Shown: piece after piece, positions 36,000-47,587 of the stretch | How the letters are laid out: each line of letters opens with the position of its first letter | Position numbering within the stretch: position 1 is the first letter of the stretch | Origin: Macquaria australasica | Taxonomy: Eukaryota; Chordata; Actinopteri; Centrarchiformes; Percichthyidae | Direction: 5' to 3' | Length of the DNA: 64,000 nucleotides | Assembly: GCA_005408345.1 (NCBI GenBank) | Contig: SEMN01000618.1 | Span: forward strand, 224,546-288,545 | Program-made: the position numbers and the translations under genes | The notes under the pieces: generated by a model | Databases searched by the model: none | What the model was told of the DNA's origin: nothing | The model's input: only the letters and a program-made list of their open reading frames with translations

Positions 36000-36390
36000 G
36001 CTAAAGTCAACATGCTTTTCACAGTGACATGCTGATGTTTAGCAGTTAGAATGTTTACAACATTCACTGTCTTAATTTAGTGTGTTAGCATGCTAACATT
36101 TGCTAATTAGCACTAAACACAAAGTACAGCTGAGGTTGATGGGAATGTCATTCGTTAAGCAGGTATTTGGTCATAAACCAAAGCACTGGACAAAGTGAAA
36201 TTTTGATCTTATGATGGCTTTAGAGGCAAAGTCAGAATGAATTGTAATAACTTTGGTGATCCCCTGAGGGGAAGTCGGATATCTGTACCAAATTTCATAG
36301 CAATCTGTCCAATAGTTGTCTATAGTAGACCAAAGTGGTGGATCAACCGACATTGATAGAGCCCTGCTAGCATGGCTAAACAGAAATATA
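36000..36390 (+). repeat. Dispersed repeat family A, copy 4
   Basis: Forward orientation: TAGCATGCTAACATTTGCTA, CTAAACACAAAGTACAGCTG, GGTATTTGGTCATAAACC, TGTACCAAATTTCATAGCAA, GACCAAAGTGGTGGATCAAC, ending GCTAGCATGGCTAAA. Confidence 0.75.
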
Positions 36391-36719
36391 TTTCGATGAA
36401 TTTTTTGATATTGTGCTGACAGGGGACATATTCCTAAATAAATTTGTGTTGAAGCAAATTGCTGCTAACATATTGACACTCCAGCAACCTAGAACCAGGA
36501 AGTACTGTTACAGCACTGGAGTAGTGGTTGATTTCTGGGTCCCAACAGGAAACATCCTGTTTTACATTTGCATGCATGTGTATATACGGTATGGTTTCTA
36601 TTTCTTGCATGACAAATGTAAAACAATTAGCCTAGAAATATCGTGGTAAAGATGAGATCCTCTTTCACCTGTAGATCCACTAATGTTTGGGTTCTGTTGC
36701 TATCTGAATGTTTTTGCAG

Positions 36720-36742
36720 CCACACACACACACACACACACA
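36720..36742. repeat. (CA)n microsatellite
   Basis: About 11 CA units. A (TG)n tract of similar size lies at 36869-36892. Confidence 0.95.
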
Positions 36743-37018
36743 TACTGTATACTTGCACTCAGAGTATACACACAAGAATCATGTGAAGTTACTGTTGAGG
36801 TAGAAATGGACACCAGCGCCACTGTTCAGAATGACTTGGCTTTGCCTCCCAGGTGATGTTGTGGGTACCTGTGTGTGTGTGTGTGTGTGTGCATATGTTT
36901 ATGTGTGTACGCTATTTGTAGTGGCAGTCCAAGACTCAGTGTGCTGTTAATGTCACCCGTCATAAGGCGTTTGTGCAGCGCGTGCCCTTGTAAGAAGGGG
37001 AAAGTGCCGATGTTGCAG

Positions 37019-37079
37019 ATCCCAGCCTTTGATTTAGACAAGAAAGGCAGACCGGCAGCAAACGCACTGAGGCATGAAG
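37019..37079 (+). CDS. Very weak candidate exon
   Basis: Bounded by TGTTGCAG| and GAAG|GTAAAT; the 61-bp segment reads open as IPAFDLDKKGRPAANALRHE. The acceptor lacks a pyrimidine tract and no partner exon is known, so this is more likely part of a non-coding conserved block. Confidence 0.1.
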
Positions 37080-38630
37080 GTAAATTCCCATAATTCACAG
37101 CTGAAAGGTTAGCCAGTGGTGCGCATTGCTCCTCCCTCATGTTAGTTGCTAACAAATGTCACCTGATTGAAATAAGCACAGTTATACATTTTGTGTGTGT
37201 TTGCTGGTACAGCTCCTCTAAAACTGATATACTGTGTTTTGTCGGAGGATCTCATACGGAGTAAATCTGCGGTGCTGGTCTACATCAGCACAGATGTCGT
37301 CCTGTGGCAGCTTCAGTCAGCCAGTTCATGAACACCACAAGGGCAGCAGCCACAGTGACACGTGTTCCTTATTTCATTTGAACAACACTTTGCACCTTTA
37401 CAGTAGTTTGTTACACCAGTTGGTATTCCCCCTTTTTAATAGTGACAGTCTCTGCTAAGGTCCACATTTCACTGGGAAAATATATGAGTAAGATGAATAA
37501 CTTTAGAAAAATAGCAAACCCTAACGTTTTGGCAAAAAGAAAACAGATCTTCAGGAGTGACGCATCCATATGTTCGCCTGATAATCAGACTGAAATGCTA
37601 TTTTGTGGTATTTAGTTTAGTTTTGCCTTAACTAATCCAGTGCCAGTGATGCATCTGTCCCACCAATGTATTTTTACACAACATGGAAGCTGAGATAGCA
37701 ACTGTTTGGAGCAGTTACTTAACATTTTTCACCACAATTGAAGAAATATGCCAATTTAGTGTTATTTCTTTAAGGTGACTTAGAACAAACTGTGCAGCTG
37801 TGTTGATCTTATCCATGTTTTTCGCTATTTTTCTGTTGCTATAGCTAGCATGACAGTTGTGGATTGAAAACAGGAGATTAAAAGGAGTTTAAAAGATGCA
37901 CAGTAAATATTACAGGAAGTAAAATACGTTTTTACTGTCTACTGGTGATGCATTCGATAACCAGAGTAAATAATAATCTAATCAGATTTCAAACCATCAC
38001 AGCCCTTGAAAATTGTGTAAAATGGTGATATGCAGCTGTTTTGGTTTTGCACTGCACTTCCTGTGATGCGTAACTCAGTGACCAAAGCGTGCAGTCCCAT
38101 TGTTTTCCTGTCCTGGTAGAGAACATTGTTAACAATCATTTTCTGGAAAAAGCATTTTTCCCAGAAATGTGATACCAATGTGGCAGTGCCTTGTTGCACC
38201 TTCTCTTTCAAATTACGAAGTCAAATCTTTTTATACACAAGATGGTACAGTATCAATAGCTAATTCCACTTCTTGTAATGTTTTTAAAGGAGAATCTTAG
38301 TTTAGTAATTACTACTTGGGTCTTATTTTGGGGGTACACAAATTGCCCTCGGAACTCCAGACTGTAGGTGACACCACAAACATGTTTTTCAGCCTATATG
38401 TCTTAGAACAACAAATAGAAACATTTTAACTTAACCATAGGCTTGGTTCACTAACGTGTTAAACACTAGAAGAGACGAGCAGAACATGCCTTTATTTATT
38501 AGAAAATGTCACTGATGATTAGTTGAATTCTCACAGAGGAATATGCACACAGACAAGAGCAGTTTTCCAATTCTGCTCCTTTTATTTTTCCTGCTCACCC
38601 CCTCCTTTCTCTCCTGGAGCTAAATGAATA

Positions 38631-38659
38631 CCCCCCCCCCCCCCACACACACACACACT
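38631..38659. repeat. Poly-C run followed by (CA)n
   Basis: Fourteen C residues joined to about 8 CA units. Confidence 0.95.
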
Positions 38660-39297
38660 CAATTGAAAATACGGCATACATTTAACATGACAACCCCCTG
38701 GTTCATTACGGCCCATGAGTTATTAGCTAATTTGCGGTCGTGAGATTTCTAACCACTATGAGTGAACCGAGGTGTCAAGAGTTCGCTAAATGTGGTGTGT
38801 GGAATTTGATGTTTGATGGGCACCTTCTGGATAGGAGTGCAACGTGTGTGTATGAGTGTGGTTGGAGATGCAGAGATGCAGTTTAAGCATCTTAATATTT
38901 GCACAGTGTTGTGCAGTACATAAAGGTTTCTTATCAAGTCATGATAACCACTCATAACAAAACTCAAAGCACAAAAAAACAAAAATTACTTACTGGTTAT
39001 AGCCATAAAGACTCTTGCAATCCAAACACAATCTAAACACATCATTTAGACTTGTGGGTGTATCAATAAACAATAAAGAAATCAACAAGAAGATGAATCT
39101 TTATATTGTTTGTTGACCTCCTGACCTCACTTTTAGTACCACCATCAAGTCAATTTGCCATTTGTGTACAAGAAATATCACAATGGGCAGATTGGCATGT
39201 TTACTGAGCACATTCTCCATGGAGGGTGAACGCTTTCCATGTTGGACACTTGATGACCTCTAGTGCAACCCCCAGGCCACAATGTTGACTCTGTATA

Positions 39298-39324
39298 CAT
39301 ATATATATATATATATATATATAT
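39298..39324. repeat. (AT)n microsatellite
   Basis: About 13 uninterrupted AT units. Confidence 0.95.
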
Positions 39325-40774
39325 GGCTGGATAGCATGGTTGTTTAATGCTGTTTTGAATAAATACCTGTTCTGTAGTGCCTTCCTAATTTCTGCTTGTA
39401 CACAAATTATTATATAATGGGCTGATGGCTTTGGCATTTATTGAGCGTGTGGTCCCTATAGGGTCCCTAATTATAAGTTTCCTGGAAAAACAAAAACAAG
39501 TTATCTGTGTTGAGATCATAAGCAATTGTTGATTTCCAGAGGAATTATTCCTTTGTTAATGGAAACTGTGTTCTTTATATATGTTGAATTATATGCTAGC
39601 CAGAGGACACATAAATAAATTCTTACACAAAATGTTGTCCTTACATACAAAGTGCAAACCACTAAATAACATATGCAGTCCTCAGAATACAGACACCTCA
39701 TATTAGTTTCAATGTTCATTCTATTTTCTTTACTGTGAAAATGTTGGAGTGTCTGTTACTGTGTTGTAAATTGTGGTTTAATGTTTGTGCTTGCCCGCAT
39801 CACAGTATTACTGTAGCTTACTGTATTTAGATGGTTAAACTTACAAATTGTGTGAATATTTGCTGTTTGATGTCTCAAATAAAATGATCACTTTCATCAT
39901 TTTGTGTTGCACAAATGTAGCATTTACTGTAGTGTAAAGTTAAATTCTAGACAGTATTATTTGTATTTACAGTAATACAACATATCCAATAAATAAAATG
40001 AAAGTTTTCGGAAAGTTATTAGCAGCAAGAACAATGCCTTATTAAGGTTAATAAATCATTCATTATGCATTTATTAACAGTTAATTATGCTTTTTGCAGC
40101 TACCGGCCTTATTACCTATTAACAAACGCTTTATGACAAGGACCTTAATATAAAGCGTTACCGGAATTATTACACTAAGAAATTACAGACTCAAATTTTG
40201 GTGGGATGAATGGATGGATGGATAACTTGTTCGGTTGTTCCATCCCGAGGGAAAGGCTCCAAGAATGGCTAAATTGTCAGTATGTTGTTCATTCTGTCAA
40301 ACACTTTTATTGTGCTTTCCCAATAGAGTTTAAAATTGTTGCTATTGTTAAATGCCTCATCATCCAGTCTTACCAGAGAAGCTAAAGTGTGTGGTACTAG
40401 AGAAAAGGTCATGGAGCGTCGGAAATGTAAAAGGTTCATCCTCTAAGGGGGCATGTGCTCAGTGAATCTCACGGCAATCAGCTGATTAGATTTAAACATT
40501 TCTTATGTAAAATGTATTACTGTCTACAGCAGTGGTTCCCAACCTTTTTTGTCTGATGTACCCCCAAAGCTCGAACAGATGGGCCTAAGAACCCCTTTAT
40601 CAGACCCCTCTGATAGAAGGGATGGCTTTATGGTATTGCTCAATGGTATATTTTAGTAGTTTTGGCCAAGTTTGCATTTGTACTACTGCCATTTGGAGTG
40701 ACAGAAACTGGTTTCATCAACCATTTACAGTATCTTTACTCTGAACTAGTCTTTCTGCAGTCTTAATCAGCTTA

Positions 40775-40905
40775 CAACTGGGATGCCCAAGTAGCGCGCA
40801 TACCATTAAGGCTGAGTCCTTACTGCAGCGGGCAGGGTTCGATTCCACCCCAGGCCCTGTGCTGCATGTCATCCCCTATGGCCAAAAAATAATATTTAAA
40901 AAAAA
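40775..40905 (+). mobile_element. tRNA-derived SINE
   Basis: A tRNA-like head with B-box GGTTCGATTCC at 40836-40846, followed by CCCTGTGCTGCATGTCATCC, a body motif shared by common fish SINEs, and an A-rich end (40885-40905). The A-box is degenerate. Confidence 0.7.
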
Positions 40906-41039
40906 ATCAACTTACAGCTGACTCAGGTTGGTGGCAAACTGAGGCATGTCTTGTGTCAGACTACCATAGTTGGTAAGTAATGGTGACAATAAGTATAAAG
41001 ATCACACATCTGTAATCTTACTTGTGTGTTGATGTTTCT

Positions 41040-41085
41040 CCTAAGATAAGATAAGCCTTTATTGTCCCACAGCGGGGAAATTTTC
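41040..41085. repeat. Fragment of AAGATAAGATAAG/TTTATTG repeat
   Basis: AAGATAAGATAAGCCTTTATTGTCCC-type sequence followed by CAGCGGGGAAATTT is a recurrent fish interspersed repeat. Only the end is present. Confidence 0.4.
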
Positions 41086-41388
41086 TAAACACAAATATGT
41101 GGATATATTTTATCAAATCATAATTTCTATTTATTCAAATTAGCTGAGTTTCACGTACCCCATGGTAACTGCAGAAGTAAAGTACCCCTGGTTGGGAATC
41201 CCTGGTGTAATGCACACCTGGCAGACGGATGTGTAGGAAATGGTCATGCAAAAATGCTGCACTCCCGCACACTGTCAGCACTGAGCTGAATGGAAAGGCA
41301 ACATTTTGGGCATGGGCCTTCATCAGGAATCAGATATATATTTCTTGTGAACAATTACAAATTGGTATGAATTGGTATTACACTTCAA

Positions 41389-41622
41389 TTCAATTCAATT
41401 CAGTTTTATTTATATAGCGCCATATCATAACAAAGTTATCTCAGGGCACTTTTTTGAATAGAGCAAGTCTAGACCGACTCTTTATATTTACAGAGACCCA
41501 ACAGTTCCCACCATGAGCAAGCACTATGCGACAGTGGCAAGGAAAAACTCCCTTTTAACAGGTAGAAACCTTGAGCAGAACCAGGCTCAAGGTGGGCGGT
41601 CATCTGCCTCGACCGGTTGATC
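41389..41622 (-). mobile_element. L2 LINE 3' tail fragment
   Basis: Almost identical to 5537-5770 over about 230 bp: CAGTTTTATTTATATAGCGC, GTTATCTCAGGGCACTTTTT, CATGAGCAAGCACTATGCGA, GGTGGGCGGTCATCTGCCTC. In the rptor direction it supplies an AATAAA hexamer at 41410-41405. Confidence 0.85.
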
Positions 41623-41752
41623 ACTAGAACATTCAGGGTGGTAATTGCATATGTACAACAAAAATTAATTTACATCCCGGAGCTCGAGGCTCGGGCTCAG
41701 AAGTCATATATGGTGGTTTTGTTGGGGAGGGGGGTTGATGAATGCTGGTGTG
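41400..41752 (-). other. Probable rptor 3' UTR
   Basis: Follows the stop codon. The first canonical AATAAA in the transcript direction is at 41410-41405, inside the L2 tail, about 345 nt after the stop. I saw no AATAAA or ATTAAA nearer. The true polyadenylation site is unproven. Confidence 0.35.
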
Positions 41753-42059
41753 TTATCTGAGCCTCTTCTCTGCTGAATAGATGGACATGTAGTAGTCGTT
41801 GCTGCCTACTGCCAAGTGGGGCCAGTAAGGATGGAAGGCTAAACAGCTGATCCTTTGTCCCATGAAGCCGTCATAGTACTTTATGTTGCTGATCACATCG
41901 CCGTTAGCATTGTAGACCGCTATGAACTGGTTCATCGATCCACAGGTGAACAGGTTGGCCTGTGGGTGGATGTCCAGGGCTGTTAACCCCTTCACTGTCT
42001 GCAGCACGTTGATGGAGTCTGGTGTCCGCGGTTCAAAGAATCGAACGTCTCCATTAACA
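41753..42059 (-). CDS. rptor: Raptor (mTORC1 scaffold), terminal coding exon
   Basis: Raptor binds mTOR and recruits substrates such as S6K and 4E-BP to mTORC1 at the lysosome; its C-terminus is a WD40 beta-propeller. This exon encodes the last ~101 residues, including GDVRFFEPRTPDSINVLQ, VKGLTALDIHPQANL, NIKYYDGFMGQR and AFHPYWPHLAVGSNDYY, ending YSAEKRLR and TAA at 41755-41753. These closely match vertebrate raptor. The acceptor is AACAG| with CTTTTCTC just upstream, so the exon starts at 42059 with the last base of a split codon. Compared with the mammalian protein as I remember it, three residues (Val-Gly-Ala) are absent between GQR and ISC. No other raptor exon is visible up to 64 kb, so the last intron would exceed 21.9 kb. 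A 5'-truncated retrocopy is an alternative, but the intact frame, conservative changes and acceptor favour a real exon. Confidence 0.85.
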
Positions 42060-42787
42060 CTGTTACTTGAGAAAAGTTCTGGAAGATCATTAAAAATATG
42101 ATGACTCATCCTCTGTGCACCATGCCTACTCACTGCAAATACAAGGTATATGTAACCAATAGTTTTTGAGTTTTCTTGTCATGGACAAAAGATTAGCCCT
42201 GAGCCAAAGAGTTAGATGGACGGACCTATCAACAGCACCATCCTTTGGTCCTGCTACTGGCGGAGGAACAATTTGAAGCTTTTTCTTGAAAGAACTTTCT
42301 TAGTAGGACATAAGTTAGCAAATTATGTTAAAGACTGTGTTCAGCAAAGAAAGAGAACTGGTTATTACATTGGTTATCACACCATCTCATCTCACAAGCA
42401 AGCACCTGCCAACAGATTTACTAATCTTCCCTCTGCTACATCCAGAGGGATGTATAGCATTGGTGTTCTGTTGCTTATCCCTCTTTAAAACCTCAAACAA
42501 CAACTTAGAGAATGTGTGTGTGCATGTGGGCCTGTGGGTTTAAAAGAAAAAAGTACAAGTGAGTTGAGGTAAAACCCTCCAGTTTTCCTGAGGTGAGAAA
42601 CAAAAGAAACAGCAGTCTGTGCAGGCCTAGTGTCCCGCTGTGGGAAAAGCTTAGCAGCAGCTCGGGTCAGCGAGGTGAGGGCTGTTCGGCTCGGCTGCAG
42701 CCCAGGGCCGACCTCACTGCTGCCAGCCTTCCAGGAAATTACAGCAGGGACCGAGAAGCAGCTCCCACTCCCCCGGCTCTCTGCACT

Positions 42788-42813
42788 ACACACACACACA
42801 CACACACACACAC
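42788..42813. repeat. (CA)n microsatellite
   Basis: About 13 CA units; generates spurious frames on both strands. Confidence 0.95.
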
Positions 42814-44592
42814 ATGCAGAAAGTGTGTCCATGCGCAAGTAGCCATTTGCACCACCAAATTCCAGCAAGCATATTGACGTGTGTGTATATGCATGGTGAT
42901 ATAGGGGTTAGTCAGAGTTCCGTGATCACAAGGCAAGCAGTCACTGATCAATGTTGGGCAAGTTACTTGGAAACATCATCCTTTACTCATTACTCATAAT
43001 CAGGGACATGTTATCTTCCAGTACGATACCAAATTGAAACTGATGAACATTCCATATACACATGTGCTACAGATACATATTCTAAGATAAGTGAGTAACT
43101 ATCCACTACAGCCCTTGCTATTAGAATTGGAACCAAGTTAAACATGAATTTAAATGATTATCAAATTAATTTATTTGTGGTCAAAAAACTACAACTCCCA
43201 GTGGCCAAAAGGCATTTTATACAGCATCATAACTGTTTTCCCCCTATCCTTTCACCTCTTTTTCTTTTGGGATCGTCTTTTAAAAAAGGTACGAGGATGT
43301 GCTATTGCTACTGCGGAGTAGATTCCTCTTACCTCAACTGGCCTAATTCTGTGCTGCTGACATTTAACCTGAGACAGTCTTGTGGGAAATGTTTTTTGTT
43401 GAAGGCCAATAAAAATAGAAACATTAACCCTTTAATACTCTCACCCTGTTAAAAGAAATTAATTATTAATTTTAATATTATATTTAATTTCTTTTTTTTC
43501 TTAGTCCTTTGGGCAGTAAAAATGAAAAAATAACAAAGTCATATAATATGCAGCGCAATTTCTATAGATCTAAATCAGATTTGCTCATTGTACGTGTTTA
43601 AGAAATGGATCTCTTCTTGTGGTATTCTACAAAGAATAAACACAAGAAAACTGAGTAAAAAAAACTAAAAAATTTTTTAATCATTATTAGAGGTATTACA
43701 CTCAATTTACCCAATAAGTGACAATATTTTTATTAAATACTCCAAAATATTCACACTGATGCAATATTGTCAACATGGAAATAACAAATAATGGAATATG
43801 TTTTAGTAAAAAAATATAAAAATAAAAATAACCTTTACCATTCATGGGCATCATTCACCTGATGACCTGGTTGATCGTGTCTAAACAAATGTACAAAGTT
43901 GACAGAATGTTTTTGGTGTGAATTTACAAGACTCAGTTCACCAATTCCCCTGACACTAAACTACAGAAAATACAATCATTTTGAAAGGTACACCATAATG
44001 TACCTTTTGGTTTTGCACCTTAGCGATTTTTTTTTCAACGTAACATACTTCAACCTGACTTCATCAGAAGTTCAACTAATTTTTCAACATGGTATCAATT
44101 CAAAATGTGTTGTCTTGCCTCTGCATGCACAGTACATGGCACGGTGAAACAAAGACGTTTTTAAAATTCTGGACCAGCGTCTTGTGACACCCTTTCCATC
44201 CTTTTGTTTCTACGTCTGAAAAACTTTCCCCTGGCAAAGTCACGTTCTCAACTCTCTTTGCTCTGCTCCACAATCCCATTTCTTATCTGTGTCTCCCATG
44301 TTCAAGAGGACCCTGGCAGCTTAGCTCAATCCTTTGAAAACACTGATATTAAAAGAGAGAGATGCTGAGAAGAAAGATGGCGACACAGCCCACCTCACCC
44401 CCACCATTTCCCCTGTCTGAACCTTCCGTCCTGTTAGCAGGTGTATGTGTGTGTATGCTGGTGTGTGTGTGTGTGCTTCCTCCAACCAACCATCCACACA
44501 CACATAATGTCACATGTGCACACACATACATACAATTCTTAAAATAATATTTTTACTATATAATTCATTGCCATTGTTGTGCGGTCTTACAT

Positions 44593-44617
44593 ACACACAC
44601 ACACACACACACACACA
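44593..44617. repeat. (CA)n microsatellite
   Basis: About 12 CA units. Confidence 0.95.
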
Positions 44618-44756
44618 TACTGAAAGAACATTAATCCTCCAATCTACATAGGCACTGGTCGCCTCAGGGGCTGGGGGAGAGGGGGCTCTCCAGCATTCCG
44701 TGTAATCTCACATTGTTTTGTGAAAATTGCAGCCTCTGATGATGGGAATTTCATTT

Positions 44757-45480
44757 TGCCACTGCACGAAGCAGAAGAGAGGGAGGGGAGAAGGGAAAGG
44801 AGGAGAGAGAGGGAAAGATATAGGGCAGAAAGAGGAAAGGAGGTAAGGAAGAAGAGGGGGAAAGGGGGTGACAGAAGGAGGCAAAGAAGGTTGTGAAGGA
44901 AAAAGAGAAGAGGGGAGGTAAGGAGAAAAGATTTCAGGAGGTTCAGGACAAAGATGGAGATGGTAGGACTGGAGGGAAGGGAGAAAAAGAAAAGACATNN
45001 NNNNNNNNNNNNNNNNNNGAGATGGAAGTGTTGGAAAAAGGGAAGAGGTGAGGTTAGAAGGTGAAGGAATATAGGGACATCCAGGAAGTGAAGGATGTAG
45101 GGTTAGAGGGAAGGAAGGAGGAGAGAAAGGAAAAGGAGGGAAGAGGGTGAAGGAAGGGACGGAACAAAGGGACTGACGTCTGACGTCTCCTTCCTTTCCT
45201 TACCTCTCTCCACCCCTACTTCCTACCTCTTTCCTGAACTTCTCTATCCCTTTTCACCTTTACTCCCACTCTTCCCTTTTTTCCTACACTTCATTCCTTC
45301 CCTCCTTCCACCAGCCTCTTCCGTCCTTTTCGTCTCTCTTTTGCTCCCTGGTCTCCTTCCTTTGCTCCATTTTTCCTACATCCTTTAGCTCTTTCCTTCA
45401 CCTCCCTGTCCTTCCCCTTTTTGCTACACTTCTTTTTCTTCCCTTTTCCTCTCTCTTTCTCCATTGCCTCCTTTTTTTTA
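44757..45480. repeat. Polypurine/polypyrimidine tract with strand switch
   Basis: From about 44757 to 45173 the plus strand is almost all A and G (GGAAGG/AGGAGG-type units). After the short palindromic junction GACGTCTGACGTC (about 45175-45188) it becomes almost all C and T until about 45480 (CCTTCCTTT-type units). The two halves therefore could partly pair, and each could form triplex structures. A 20-N gap lies in the purine half. Confidence 0.85.
44999..45018. other. Assembly gap (20 N)
   Basis: Twenty N within the purine-rich tract. The round size suggests a placeholder, so the true gap length is unknown. Confidence 0.98.
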
Positions 45481-45699
45481 ATCCATTTTCCCTTACATTT
45501 TTCCCTCCTGTCCCGAACCTGCCAATAGCCTAAAGTAGGAGGTAAATATGGAGGGATGGCGTCCTCCGGTTACCATGTTGACATGCCTCATCTCAGCACC
45601 ATGACTGCGGAAGGAAGGAGAAACAATGTTGTTGATCCACATGCAAGCAAATATTATGCTAAAGTGATTGGCTCTCATCAGGCCCTAACCCTGCAATGA

Positions 45700-46260
45700 T
45701 GCTAGAAAACAGCAGAAGAGGAAGTGCGAGCCCCATCTCCATTCTCCCCTCCCCTAATTTTCATTGCATGCTGAAATGCATGAACTGGGCCCATTAACCG
45801 GGGGCCTTGCTGTGTTTTGGTTGTAAGCGAGGGGAGGGGGGCTGTCATATCATTTGATTTGCTTGATATGAAAACAGTGGTGGTTTGCAATCAATGGAAC
45901 CTGTGGTTTATTTGGGGTGAAATGAGATTTTTTATTGGAATGTTTGCATCTCGATGCAATTTGCCAGCTTTATTGTGGCCGACCCGGGAGCATCCCCGCT
46001 TGATTTTACAGTAAATTTGTCATGGGGCCAATACAAGGGTTGAAAGTGAATATGGTTATTTATTTACATGCACACAAACAGACGCACTTTGTTAGACGCT
46101 TCTGATGATTGTTGGAATGGAGATCCCAGCTGGCTATATGTGCTGGAGCCTGGTGTGAAGGCAGCCTATCAGAATGATTAGGCAGAGGGAGGGAAGGCAT
46201 ACCAGCTGCTCTACATGTCACTGCAATGGAAAATATAATTTGGGATTCAGAAGACACCCC
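45700..46260. promoter_or_regulatory. Putative conserved non-coding element in rptor intron
   Basis: About 560 bp of repeat-free sequence with CCTAATTTTCATTGCATGCT, GGTTTGCAATCAATGGAACC, ATGAGATTTTTTATTGGAAT and TGCAATTTGCCAGCTTTATT, the kind of text seen in deeply conserved vertebrate enhancers. No frame has splice support. Conservation is not shown. Confidence 0.4.
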
Positions 46261-46959
46261 AAAGGTTTGTCTCAGTTTAGCTTTGTGAGTGAACTTTAAT
46301 GTGTTTTTGGAAAGTAGTGCTGAGCAGTTACATGTTTTTTGGGGGGATTTGGTAAGTGATACAAAATGTTGTTTTGGTTATGACTATTTTGCTTTTTCTA
46401 CAACTGAGAGTTTATTAACAAGACTAAAGCCTACTAGATAAAAGTATAAAAGTCTAAGTACCTGTCACATGTTGTTGTGGTGGGATGTGTGTGGCTAGTC
46501 TTGTTTGTAGCAACAAATCTAAAGGTGTGTTCAGAATGCAAAGTGAATTTTCACTTTGTGTGATTTGTGTGAAATTGACCCCTGGACTGTTTGTGCACTC
46601 TGTGCTCATTCAGCCCAAACAGCCAATGTGCAAACGTTAGGTGCAGCTAGCTATTAACATATGCACCAACTGTGTGTATATGGATTGTGGCTGTGTGTGT
46701 TTATTTGACAGCTCAGACTGTGAATGATCTCAGAACTCACCAGGAGCTCTAGGTCTTTTATTTTCCTCTAGTCTCTCCCCTTTTTCCTCTTGTCTCTATA
46801 AGTTTTTGCATTTGATTCATAAAGCCTCAGTATAAGAGCAAAATGTTCTCTCTAAATTTGCACCACAGAGAGAAAATTTACATCTTTTTGTGCCACTTGA
46901 TTCTATCCATCAACTTTGTATGCAATCATGCTGCTTCTAAGATTGATTTACGCTTTGTG

Positions 46960-47178
46960 AGGCGACTCAGATACAGCAGTGCTTTTAGCTAAATTCTAAC
47001 ATCAGCATGGCAACATGCTCACAATGACCATGTTCATGATCTTAGTGTACAGCTGAGGCATGTCATTAGTTTTGCAGGTATTTGGTTATAAATCAAAGTA
47101 TTAGACAAATTCAAATTTTGACCTGATGATGACGCTAGATAAAAAGTAAGAGGGACATCTGTGTACCAAATTTCATGG
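46960..47178 (+). repeat. Dispersed repeat family A, copy 5, left half
   Basis: Forward family A text: ATCAGCATGGCAACATGCTC, GTTTTGCAGGTATTTGGTTA, ATTTTGACCTGATGATGACG, GTACCAAATTTCATGG. It breaks off exactly at the gypsy LTR and resumes at 49775. Confidence 0.75.
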
Positions 47179-47587
47179 TGTTACAGGCCTCAAGCATGAA
47201 CAGATGATGTATCCTGTTTTGTACAGAAAAAGCAGAGACATGAGACTTTAGTTGTTTGTTCAGCGGGCTGTTCTCTGTCTGTATTAAACAGAATTTATTC
47301 AATTCAATTCAGTTTTATTTATATAGCGCCATATCATAACAAAGTTATCTCAGGGCACTTTTTCGAGTAGAGCAGGTCTAGACCGACTCTTTATATTTAA
47401 TTTATCTCTTTATTTTCCCTTAATTTAAACCAACTTTGTCTCACTGTTCCCAATAATCTTAGTAGGGTTACTCCTGTGGCATAACTGAGTAACTACACTT
47501 TAAGAAATACAGCTTTAACCACTGTAAAAATACATAAAATAACAATTCCAACTTAACAATTATGAGCATATATTTGTAGGTGTCACA
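47179..47587 (-). repeat. 3' LTR of degraded gypsy
   Basis: Begins TGTTACAG and ends GTGTCACA on the plus strand. It is longer than its partner because of the L2 tail inserted within it. Confidence 0.7.
47299..47398 (-). mobile_element. L2 LINE 3' tail fragment inside LTR
   Basis: CAGTTTTATTTATATAGCGC, AGTTATCTCAGGGCACTTTT and GTCTAGACCGACTCTTTATA, as in the other L2 tails. Confidence 0.8.

Larger units (their letters stand above)
36391..40529. other. Non-coding; microsatellites; enhancer-like block 36930-37110
   Basis: No recognised gene. The 36930-37110 block is GC-balanced and repeat-free. At 40080-40170 the text GCTTTATGACAAGGACCTTA and AAAGCGTTACCGG resembles the end of a common fish MITE, but its partner end was not found. 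Confidence 0.4.
40530..41204. mobile_element. hAT-like element carrying a nested SINE
   Basis: Ends CAGTGGTTCCCAACCTTTTT (left) and, on the minus strand, CAGGGATTCCCAACCAGGGG (right), a classic hAT terminus. GTACCCC occurs just inside both ends. The flanks GTCTACAG and GTGTAATG may be an eroded 8-bp duplication. A tRNA-type SINE (40775-40905) lies inside. Confidence 0.65.
42060..46959. other. Probable last rptor intron, left part
   Basis: No exon found. It contains CA/TG tracts (42788-42813, 44593-44617), an A+T-rich stretch (43440-43860), the polypurine/polypyrimidine tract with assembly gap (44757-45480) and a conserved-element-like block (45700-46260). GTTGGGCAAGTTACTTGGAA at about 42954 is a motif of a common fish MITE. 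Confidence 0.4.

Noticed and set aside
42485..42868. 127-codon frame with a long Cys/Val run
   Set aside because: Encoded by the CA microsatellite at 42788-42813.
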